Shown: piece after piece, positions 53,712 through 60,848 of the stretch
How positions within the stretch are numbered: the stretch's first letter is position 1
Layout: every line of letters starts with the position of its first letter
From: Corallococcus coralloides DSM 2259
Lineage (GTDB): Bacteria > Myxococcota > Myxococcia > Myxococcales > Myxococcaceae
Assembly (NCBI RefSeq): GCF_000255295.1
Contig: NC_017030.1
Coordinates: forward strand, 5,766,001-5,830,000
Direction: 5' to 3'
Length of the DNA: 64,000 nucleotides
Notes under the pieces: model-generated
Seen by the model: only the letters and a program-made list of their open reading frames with translations
Told to the model about the DNA's origin: nothing
Databases searched by the model: none
Made by a program: the position numbers and the translations under genes

Positions 53712-54941
53712 TCAGTCCCTCCGGTCCGAAAGCAGCGCGCCCAACGTCCGCCGGGCGTGCGCGAGGTGCGGCGCCGCCCGCTGGGGGGGCAGCTCGTCCA
53801 GGCGCACCACGCCCGCGTCGAGGAGCCCCTCCCCACCAAGTCCCCGTCCACAGGCGGTGGGCACCGCGCGCAGATCCACCGGCTGGAGCACGCCCCTCGC
53901 GTCCCGGGCGAGCGCGAGCTTCAGCACGGCCCCCGTCTGGCACGCCAGCGTGGGCATGATGCTCAGGAAGTTGCCCAGCGAGTACGCGATGAGCCCCATC
54001 CGCGCGGGCCCGCCCCGGCGCACCTGCGTGGGGCAGGTGGCGTCCGCGCCGTCGATGGACACCCACTCCACCGGCTGGAGGACATGCGGCGAGGAGCCCA
54101 GGAGGAGGTCCGCCCCGCGCTCGATGAGCCGCCAGGCGTGCTCGCGCTGGAGGGCCTCGGGCCAGTACTCGTACTCGAAGCCCCAGTGCGGCATCAGCAC
54201 CACCAGGTCCGGCCCCACCGCGCGAGCGGCGTCGATGAGCGCGCCCAGCCGCTCCCAGTCCGGCGCGTGGAGGGGGCTGCCCAGCCGCGTCACCGGCACC
54301 CCGGCGGGCGGCGCCCCCACGAGGTGGTTGATGTCATACGTCACGGCGGCGATGCCCATCCGCACCCCGTCCACCTCCAGGGCGGCCACCGCGTCCTCGG
54401 GCCGGGGGCCTCCCACGCAGCGGTGCTGGGAGGAGGCCAGCACCGTCCCCCGGGTCCGCTCCAGCCCTTCGGCGCCCTGGTCGAGCGCGTGGTTGTTGCA
54501 GAGGGAGAAGACGCGGTGGCGCGCCGCGCCCTCCCAGGCCGCGAGGTAGTCCGGCGGAGCGTTGTAGTGGAGCGTCTCGTAGACGAGCCGGGGCACGGGC
54601 CGCGCCGGGTCCACCGGCGTCTCCAGGTTGGCGAAGGCCACCGCGTCATTCGCCATCACCTCCCGGACGCCAGGAGAGAGGGCGCGGTGGAAGCCGCTGC
54701 GAATCCACATCATGTCGCCCACGGCGCTCAGCCGGAGCTCTGGCGCGCCCTCGTGCCGCCAGCTCCCCGAGGCGAGGTGCCGGGCGACTCGCGCGAAGTG
54801 CTCCCCGGTTTCGGCCGAGCGCGGCTGTGGCAGGTGCAGGAGGCTCTTGGTGATGTAGCGCAGGTTGAGGTCCCACCGGGACAGCGGCCAGCGGCCGTCC
54901 TCGTAGCGGAGGTCCGCGTACAGCCGGCGCAGGGCGTTCAT
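53712..54941 (-). CDS. CapA-like metallophosphoesterase
   Basis: The 409-residue protein has the CapA/PGA-synthesis metallophosphatase motifs: SAVGDMMW (D76), FANLETPV, SLCNNHALDQG, MPHWGFEYEY and SSPHVLQPVEW. In the last motif serine 284 sits where the family usually has a histidine (G-x-H-P-H), so one metal ligand is lost. Classical CapA helps make poly-gamma-glutamate, but no CapB or CapC is present. Here the gene overlaps the desaturase by four bases, so it is likely a phosphatase or hydrolase for the operon product. No signal peptide is visible, so it is predicted cytoplasmic. Confidence 0.78.
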   Translation of the reverse strand: MNALRRLYADLRYEDGRWPLSRWDLNLRYITKSLLHLPQPRSAETGEHFARVARHLASGSWRHEGAPELRLSAVGDMMWIRSGFHRALSPGVREVMANDAVAFANLETPVDPARPVPRLVYETLHYNAPPDYLAAWEGAARHRVFSLCNNHALDQGAEGLERTRGTVLASSQHRCVGGPRPEDAVAALEVDGVRMGIAAVTYDINHLVGAPPAGVPVTRLGSPLHAPDWERLGALIDAARAVGPDLVVLMPHWGFEYEYWPEALQREHAWRLIERGADLLLGSSPHVLQPVEWVSIDGADATCPTQVRRGGPARMGLIAYSLGNFLSIMPTLACQTGAVLKLALARDARGVLQPVDLRAVPTACGRGLGGEGLLDAGVVRLDELPPQRAAPHLAHARRTLGALLSDRRD

Positions 54942-55918
54942 GGGCGCTTTCGCTCCAGGGTGACGAGTCGCACGTCCTCCTCCACCACCATGGGGCCGGC
55001 CAGGAGGGCCCGCCACATGACGTGGAGGTAGCTGTCGAAGACGGGGGCCCCGCGCGCGAGCAGACCGGGGCGCAGGCGCGCGTGCAGCCGCGCGAGGTTG
55101 TAGCCGGGCACCCGCGGGTAGAGGTGGTGGTCCAGGTGGTGGTTGAGGCCGTTCCACAGGAAGGTGACGAGCCGGGTGCTGCGCACCGTCGTCGCGGTGT
55201 GGAAGCGGTCGCCGCGCCAGACGTTGGCGTGGTGGTCGGAGATGGACTTGAGCCCGTTGAGGGGGCTGGCGAAGAGCACCGGCACAAGCCAGCACTCCAC
55301 CGCGCTCCCGAGGAGTCCGTGGCCCGCCAGGAGCCAGAAGAGCAGCGCGTAGAAGGCCCCGTAGCCGAGCAGCACCCGCGCATGGCGGCGCAGGCGGGCG
55401 GCGTCGAAGTGCTGCACCGGGTAGAGGACGTTGAAGTAGACGAGGCTGAGCGGCAGGCCCAGCAGCACGGTGGCGTAGAAGAGTGCCCACAGTCCGGGCG
55501 AGCGGCGGCCCGCGTTGTAGGCGTCAGGGTCCTTCTCCGTGCGGTTCCAGCGGTGGTGCGCGAGGTGGTCGTGCCGCATCGGCTCGTAGGCGATGCCCAC
55601 GAGCAGGCTGAGCCCGTTGCCGAAGAGGCGGTTCTGCCAGGGCCTCGGGAAGAGGGTGTCGTGCCACGCGTCGTGGTCAAGCTGGATGAGCCCCATGACG
55701 CCCTGGGCCGCCAGCAGCCACAGGGGCAGCTTCAGCCAGAAGCCGCTGACGTGCGCGAGCCCCACGCCGGCCAGCCCCCACACGCCCAGGTGGAGGGCCG
55801 CCATGCCCAGCGCCCGCGCGGGGCGGATGCGCAGCAGTTCCACCCACTCGTCGCGGGAGGGGCCCGGCCCGGCGGGGGCAGCGGGTGAAGCCAGGACGGG
55901 GGCGAGGGCGGGCTGCAT
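54938..55918 (-). CDS. Membrane fatty acid desaturase
   Basis: This 326-residue membrane protein has the three histidine boxes of acyl-lipid desaturases: HDAWHD (82-87), HDHLAHH (116-122) and HHLDHHLYP (about 255-263), plus several hydrophobic helices. It introduces a double bond (or hydroxylates) in fatty acyl chains using diiron and O2. It overlaps the CapA-like gene by four bases and follows the methyltransferase-like gene within a few bases. It resembles the FADS/beta-carotene-ketolase branch. The chain position is unknown. Confidence 0.85.
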   Translation of the reverse strand: MQPALAPVLASPAAPAGPGPSRDEWVELLRIRPARALGMAALHLGVWGLAGVGLAHVSGFWLKLPLWLLAAQGVMGLIQLDHDAWHDTLFPRPWQNRLFGNGLSLLVGIAYEPMRHDHLAHHRWNRTEKDPDAYNAGRRSPGLWALFYATVLLGLPLSLVYFNVLYPVQHFDAARLRRHARVLLGYGAFYALLFWLLAGHGLLGSAVECWLVPVLFASPLNGLKSISDHHANVWRGDRFHTATTVRSTRLVTFLWNGLNHHLDHHLYPRVPGYNLARLHARLRPGLLARGAPVFDSYLHVMWRALLAGPMVVEEDVRLVTLERKRP

Positions 55919-55925
55919 GGGGCCT

Positions 55926-56537
55926 TTAGAGGTAACGGGGGACGCGCTGGCGGTAGCGCGCGTAGGCCTCGCCGAGGCGGGCGGAGAGGTAGCGCTCCTC
56001 CTGGAGCACCAGCCCGTGGAACAGCCCCCCCAGCACCGCGCACGCCCCGAGCGTCACCAGCGACGGAGCCCAGAGCGAGGCGCCCACGAGGTACAGGTAG
56101 GAGAAGATGTAGATGGGGTTGCGCGAGCAGCGGTGGAGCCCTCTCTCGTGCAGCACGGGCGGGGCCTCCCCCGCGTCCACGCCGATGCGGAACGCCGCGC
56201 CCATGCCGTACTGCGCCGCCAGCATGCCCACCAGCCCGAGCACGCCCAGCGCCCAGCCCACCTCCGGCGGAAGGGCCAGCAGGGGCCGGCCCCAGGGCAG
56301 CTCGGACCAGCGCGGCCAGAGCGCCGCCGCCACCACCGAGCCCGCCCACACCAGCGAGACGCCGCTGATGCGCCGCGTGAGGCGCGTGTGGGCGGAGTCG
56401 GCCCTGGTGCTCCGGTAGGCCAGCGGGCCGCGGCCGAAACGCAGGCGGTAGACGAGGCTTGCGCCCAGGTGCCCCAGCAGCAGGTGCAGCGAGATGAAGC
56501 CCAGGTAGAGCGCGGGCGCGTCGCGAAGCCCCTTCAT
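55926..56537 (-). CDS. Isoprenylcysteine-methyltransferase-like membrane protein
   Basis: The 203-residue protein has about four or five membrane helices and a C-terminal ICMT/PEMT-type region: GLHRCSRNPIYIFSYLYL, then EERYLSARLGEAYARYRQRV. These bacterial relatives methylate small lipophilic or carboxylate substrates with S-adenosylmethionine. Its ATG overlaps the stop of the condensation-like gene by four bases. A carboxyl methyltransferase would fit an acyl product made by this operon (inference). Confidence 0.78.
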   Translation of the reverse strand: MKGLRDAPALYLGFISLHLLLGHLGASLVYRLRFGRGPLAYRSTRADSAHTRLTRRISGVSLVWAGSVVAAALWPRWSELPWGRPLLALPPEVGWALGVLGLVGMLAAQYGMGAAFRIGVDAGEAPPVLHERGLHRCSRNPIYIFSYLYLVGASLWAPSLVTLGACAVLGGLFHGLVLQEERYLSARLGEAYARYRQRVPRYL

Positions 56538-57808
56538 GGTCCCACCACCTCCGCCGCAAGCCCGAAGCCCGAGGACGCCCAGCCCGCGAGCTGCTCGGTG
56601 AAGTCGCGCAGCTCGCCCCGGGTCCACAGTCCCTCGAATGTCGCCGTGTTGATGTTGAGCGTGTCGCCAAAGCCCAGGCCCGTCGCGCCCCAGGTGGCCG
56701 TGTGGCTGCGCAGGGAGTGGATGCGGAAGGGCGCGTCCACGAAGTGCTTGTCGAGCCGCCCCAGGTAGGTCGCCACCAGCGTGTTGGTGCGGGGCTCGGC
56801 CACCAGCCCGGGGCGCGCGTTGCGCCGCAGCACGGGCCCCGGGGCGAGCCGCGCCACCGCCATGCACTCCAGCGCCGTCGTCCAGTGCACGCCCTCGTCG
56901 AGCACGCGCCGCAGCGCCTCGCGCACCAGCGCCGCCAGGGCGGGCGCGTCCGCCAGCCGGGCGCGGACCTCCCGCAGGGGAAGCTCCAGCGGCACCGTCG
57001 AGCAGCCGTTGCCCAGCATCCGCCCCAGCCCCAGCATGCGCCGCAGGTCCACCGGCACCCGCAGGCGGATGAGCCCGTCCTTCGTGGGCTCGCGCAGCGC
57101 GACGCCCGCCAGCAGCGCGGCGAAGAAGACCTCCGAGGCCTGGACGTCCGTGCGGCCCGCCGGGAGTGTCAGGCGCGCCGTCGCCATCAACGAGCGGCCC
57201 GCGGTGTCTCCACTGCGGCGCAGGCCCAGGCCCCGCTGCGCGAGGAGCCGGCGGCGGGGGCTTACGAGGCCCAGCACCCGGCCCGGCCCGCGCAGCGCCG
57301 CGAGCAGCACCTTGCCATCCGTCAGCGTCGAGGGGCCCAGCGGGGGCGACTGGGACGCGCGCCCCGCGCAGTGCAGCCAGAGCCGCTCCAGCAGGTGGGC
57401 GAGCGCCTTGGCGTCCCCAATCGCGTGGTGGAGCTGGATGGCGAAGAGCCACGGGCCCGGCGCGCCATCCGACAGGGGGCGGAGGTGCAGCCGCAGCGGC
57501 ACGTCCCTCGCGAGGTCCACCCGGGTGTTGATGATCCGCGTCACCGCCTCGGGCTCGTCCAGCGGCTCGGCGCCTTCCAGCAGGGCCGCGTCCACCGCCT
57601 CGTCCGTGCGCGGCGCGGGCACCCACGCCCCGCGCGCGTCGTCCCAGGCCACGTTGAGGCGCTCGCTCTCGCGCACCAGGGCGCGCAAGGCCCCGCGCAG
57701 CCGCGCCACGTCGGGCCGCGCGTCGATGCGCAGCAGCACCGTGGCCCAGATGGTGGCCACCTCGCCGTCCAGCCGCGCGAGGAGCGTGTCTACGAAGTTC
57801 GCGCGCAT
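56534..57808 (-). CDS. Condensation / wax-ester-synthase-like acyltransferase
   Basis: This protein of about 424 residues has the CoA-dependent acyltransferase fold. The active-site motif HHAIGDA is at 127-133 (HHxxxDG-type), and a DFGWG-like region near the end has drifted (TGLGFGD...NIN). The layout is that of wax-ester synthase/DGAT or a stand-alone condensation domain. It should join an acyl-CoA or acyl-carrier to an alcohol or amine. It is not part of a megasynthase. The start is ATG 57808 or 57820, overlapping the end of the upstream gene; the 3' end overlaps the methyltransferase start. Confidence 0.75.
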   Translation of the reverse strand: MRANFVDTLLARLDGEVATIWATVLLRIDARPDVARLRGALRALVRESERLNVAWDDARGAWVPAPRTDEAVDAALLEGAEPLDEPEAVTRIINTRVDLARDVPLRLHLRPLSDGAPGPWLFAIQLHHAIGDAKALAHLLERLWLHCAGRASQSPPLGPSTLTDGKVLLAALRGPGRVLGLVSPRRRLLAQRGLGLRRSGDTAGRSLMATARLTLPAGRTDVQASEVFFAALLAGVALREPTKDGLIRLRVPVDLRRMLGLGRMLGNGCSTVPLELPLREVRARLADAPALAALVREALRRVLDEGVHWTTALECMAVARLAPGPVLRRNARPGLVAEPRTNTLVATYLGRLDKHFVDAPFRIHSLRSHTATWGATGLGFGDTLNINTATFEGLWTRGELRDFTEQLAGWASSGFGLAAEVVGP

Positions 57809-58854
57809 CGCTCCACCCATCCGCTCCACAGGGCCCGGGCCGCCTCGCCGTCCAGCCGCGCCCGCCCCACCGCCTCGCGCGCCCGCTCCGGCGCCGGCAG
57901 GTGCTGGAAGACGATGTCGTCGGGCGCGTCCAGGCGCGGGCGGAGGCCCGTCGGCAGGTAGCCCGCCGCGAGGAGCACGGGCGTGGCCTCGGCCACCCGC
58001 TGGGGTTCGCCCATGGACAGGTGGACCAGGTCCACGCGCGCCCGCGAGGACGGGAGCGCCGTGGCCCCCTGCCCTTCCCCGGCAGGCCCCACCAGCTCCC
58101 GCCGTTCGAGCCGCAGGGATTCGTTCCAGTCGAGCGGGCGCGGCACGAGGCCCCCGGCGCGAGGGCGGCGCTCCAGCGGCGTCAGCTCCACCGTCCCCGG
58201 CAGGCCCGAGGCGGCGAGGATGGACGCGAGCCACTCCCCCCACGGCCCCGCGGGCAGGAAGCGCCGGCGCGGAGGCAGCGGCGCGAGCACCGTCGTCATC
58301 GCCAGCGCCTGCATCGGCAGGCCCGAGCCCTCCACCCCCACCAGCGTCTCCCCCTCCGTGTAGTCGACGATGAGGCCCACCGGCACGGCCCGCATGAAGC
58401 GCGACGCGTAGCGCTGCGCCATGAGGTGCAGCGTGGACGTCTGCTGGTGCAGGAAGCCCACGCGCGCGTTGAGCAGCTCTCGCCTGAGCAGCTCCAGGAG
58501 GTGGCTCCACAGCCGCTCGTGCTCGGAGCGGTCCATGGCGGTGCGCCGGCTGGACAGGGCCACGGAGAGCCCCGAGTCCAGCGAGTCCCGCCCCGGCTTG
58601 CACCACAGCCCCGTGTGCCAGAGGAGCGTGCCCCGGGCGTCGAACTCCCCCAGGCTGAGCAGCGCGCCGGCCCTCCAGAGCCGCGAGGCCCCTCCAGGCT
58701 CATGGAGGAAGCGGTAGGAGTAGCTCCCGGCGTAGCGCGCGTGGAGCAGCTCGCGCAGCGCGGGCTCATCGGGCTCCGCCAGCCAGCGGGTGTGCTCGCT
58801 GGGCTGGGCGGCGCGAAGGCCGTCAAAAGGGGTGGCGGCGCGTTCCCGGCACAT
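57790..58854 (-). CDS. GNAT-like acyltransferase, first gene of the lipid operon
   Basis: This 354-residue soluble protein has the feel of a GCN5-type N-acyltransferase. YAGSYSYRFLHEPGG and LLSLGEFDARGTLLWHTGLW form the front strands; GFLHQQTSTLHLMAQRYASR and FMRAVPVGLIVDYTEGE resemble the acyl-CoA-binding arch, and a second half repeats a similar layout. No family name is certain. It is the promoter-proximal gene of the operon, with its start beside the divergent spacer. Its tail overlaps the next gene, so the pair is coupled. An acyl-transfer role is inferred. Confidence 0.6.
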   Translation of the reverse strand: MCRERAATPFDGLRAAQPSEHTRWLAEPDEPALRELLHARYAGSYSYRFLHEPGGASRLWRAGALLSLGEFDARGTLLWHTGLWCKPGRDSLDSGLSVALSSRRTAMDRSEHERLWSHLLELLRRELLNARVGFLHQQTSTLHLMAQRYASRFMRAVPVGLIVDYTEGETLVGVEGSGLPMQALAMTTVLAPLPPRRRFLPAGPWGEWLASILAASGLPGTVELTPLERRPRAGGLVPRPLDWNESLRLERRELVGPAGEGQGATALPSSRARVDLVHLSMGEPQRVAEATPVLLAAGYLPTGLRPRLDAPDDIVFQHLPAPERAREAVGRARLDGEAARALWSGWVERCARTS

Positions 58855-59195
58855 GGAGCGTCAGCAATGCACCAACAGGGCCAGCCGGGAAGCCCTCCTC
58901 CTTCCGAGGGGATGGGTCCGGCCGCCGCCCCGCGCGCCCATCGGGTGTGCAGCCCGCTACACGCAGGTGGAGTACCCGGCTGCACAGGCGGCAAGCGCCT
59001 GCCCGGGAGCGTACGCACCACCACGGAACGGCACTCCTTGCGGACGACGCCCGCGCGCTCCCGGTGCACCCGCCGTCTTCCGAGGCAAGCCCGGAAGTCC
59101 GCACCTTGAAGTCAGGCGGGGAATCGTCAACATTGGCGGCCCATCCGCGTGCGTCCGGGCCCCCCGGTTCCGGCGGACGCCCTCGCGAGACCTCC
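58855..59195. other. Divergent spacer between lipid operon and metallo-hydrolase gene
   Basis: These 341 bases separate two divergent starts and must carry both promoters. One weak candidate for the plus strand is TTGAAG at 59106-59111 with AACATT at 59129-59134 (17-base spacing). I see no RNA gene or strong palindrome. Confidence 0.35.
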
Positions 59196-60785
59196 ATGCT
59201 CGACCGCCCGATGTACCTGAAGCCCGATGTCGCCATCGAGCCGCTGTTCAACCAGTGGTACGTCTGGTGGTACCTCATCTCCCCCGCCACGGCGCCGCTG
59301 TTCGTCTCCCGCCTGCACCTGAAGCTGATGCAGTCGTTCGTCGCGAACCCGGACGTGCACGTGGCCGCGCTGCAGAACCCGGCGCTGATGGGCGGCCCCT
59401 TCATCAACCACCCCGTGTCGCGCGTGAACGAGGTGAAGGCGCTGCTCGACCGCACCACCCGCGAGCAGGCGGACATGCTGGCCTACACCAAGGCCGTGTC
59501 GGACCTGGAGCAGCTCCTGGCCAGCTCCAAGGGCGAGTCCCTGGAGCCGCTCTACGCCAAGGTGCCGGACATGCTCCGCGGCTTCGTGGAGCTGCACTAC
59601 GACCTGGCCCACCGCGCCAACGCCCGCATCATGGAGCCGCTGCTCTACCGCAGCAGCCTCTACAAGGAATCCGCGCAGAGCATCTCGCTGATGCGCGTGG
59701 CCGGTGACGCGCGCAAGTACGTCTTCAGCACCCCGCGCCTGGAGGGCGACTCCCCCCTCTGGCTCCAGGTGCCCTACCGGCACGAGGGCATCGACGCCCT
59801 CTTCCGCATGCGCCACACGCCGGGCAGCCCCGGTCAGGTGGCGGAGATGCTGGGCGTGCCGTCCTCCGCCGCGGAGGCCTTCGCGGACCTCTTCACGGAG
59901 ACCGCCCCGCGCAAGCCCGAGCCGTACACGGGCTCCGGCGTGCGCGTGCGCTACTTCGGCCACGCGTGCGTGCTGATGGAGACGCGGGAGGTGTCCGTCC
60001 TCACCGACCCCGTCATCAGCTACGAGTTCCCCACGGACCAGCGCCGCTTCACCCACGCGGACCTGCCGGAGAAGATCGACTACGTCCTGATCACCCACGG
60101 CCACGCGGACCACCTGATGATGGAGACGCTGCTGCAACTGCGTCACCGCATCGGGACCATCGTCGTGCCCCGCTCGAACGCGTACTCGCTGGCGGACCCC
60201 TCGCTGCGCCTGGTGCTGGAGAAGACGGGCTTCAAGAACGTCATCGAGATCGACGACCTGCAGGAGATTCAAATCCCCGGCGGGTCGCTGATGGGCATCC
60301 CCTTCATCGGCGAGCACAGCGACCTGGCGGTGCAGGCGAAGACGGCGCACCTGGTGCGGCTGGCCGGCCGCTCGCTGCTGATGGCCGCGGACTCCAACGC
60401 GCTGGAGCCGCGCATGTACCAGCACCTGTCGGAGCTGGTGGGCCCGCTGGACGCGCTCTACCTGGGCATGGAGTGCGAGGGCGGCCCGATGAGCTGGATG
60501 TACGGCCCGCTGCTCAGCCAGCCCCTGCCGCGCAAGATGGACCAGTCGCGGCGGCTCAACGGCTCCGACAGCGCCCGCGCCACGGAGATCCTCAATCACC
60601 TGAACCCGAAAGAGGTCTTCATCTACGCCATGGGCCAGGAGCCCTGGCTGCGCCACGTGATGGTGCTCCAGTACGACGAGACCGCGCCCCAGATGATCGA
60701 ATCCAACAAGTTCATCGAGGTCTGCAAGGGCCGCAGCATCCCCGCCGCGCGGCCCTTCCTGAGCATGGAGCGCATCCTGGAGTAG
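59196..60785 (+). CDS. Metallo-beta-lactamase-fold hydrolase with helical N-domain
   Basis: This 529-residue protein has an all-helical N-terminal domain of about 240 residues (MLDRPMYLKPDVAIEPLFNQ..., LHLKLMQSFVANPDVHV). An MBL-fold domain follows with YFGHACVLMETREVSVLTDP, the zinc motif THGHADH (HxHxDH 301-306) and a late FIGEHSDLA. The fold suits hydrolysis of an ester, phosphodiester or thioester. There is no signal peptide. It is divergent from the six-gene lipid operon and may serve the same product, for example in release or tailoring (inference). Start ATG 59196; the open frame further upstream looks artefactual. Confidence 0.82.
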   Translation: MLDRPMYLKPDVAIEPLFNQWYVWWYLISPATAPLFVSRLHLKLMQSFVANPDVHVAALQNPALMGGPFINHPVSRVNEVKALLDRTTREQADMLAYTKAVSDLEQLLASSKGESLEPLYAKVPDMLRGFVELHYDLAHRANARIMEPLLYRSSLYKESAQSISLMRVAGDARKYVFSTPRLEGDSPLWLQVPYRHEGIDALFRMRHTPGSPGQVAEMLGVPSSAAEAFADLFTETAPRKPEPYTGSGVRVRYFGHACVLMETREVSVLTDPVISYEFPTDQRRFTHADLPEKIDYVLITHGHADHLMMETLLQLRHRIGTIVVPRSNAYSLADPSLRLVLEKTGFKNVIEIDDLQEIQIPGGSLMGIPFIGEHSDLAVQAKTAHLVRLAGRSLLMAADSNALEPRMYQHLSELVGPLDALYLGMECEGGPMSWMYGPLLSQPLPRKMDQSRRLNGSDSARATEILNHLNPKEVFIYAMGQEPWLRHVMVLQYDETAPQMIESNKFIEVCKGRSIPAARPFLSMERILE

Positions 60786-60804
60786 CCGCGCGCCCACGCC
60801 CGGT

Positions 60805-60835
60805 GGCGCCCCCTCCTCGGATGAGGCAGGGCGCC
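60805..60835. terminator. Hairpin between convergent genes
   Basis: A 7-bp GGCGCCC/GGGCGCC stem (60805-60811 with 60829-60835) lies between the metallo-hydrolase and histidine-kinase stops. It is a weak candidate for a shared terminator. Confidence 0.35.
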
Positions 60836-60848
60836 CCGGGGGAGCGCG

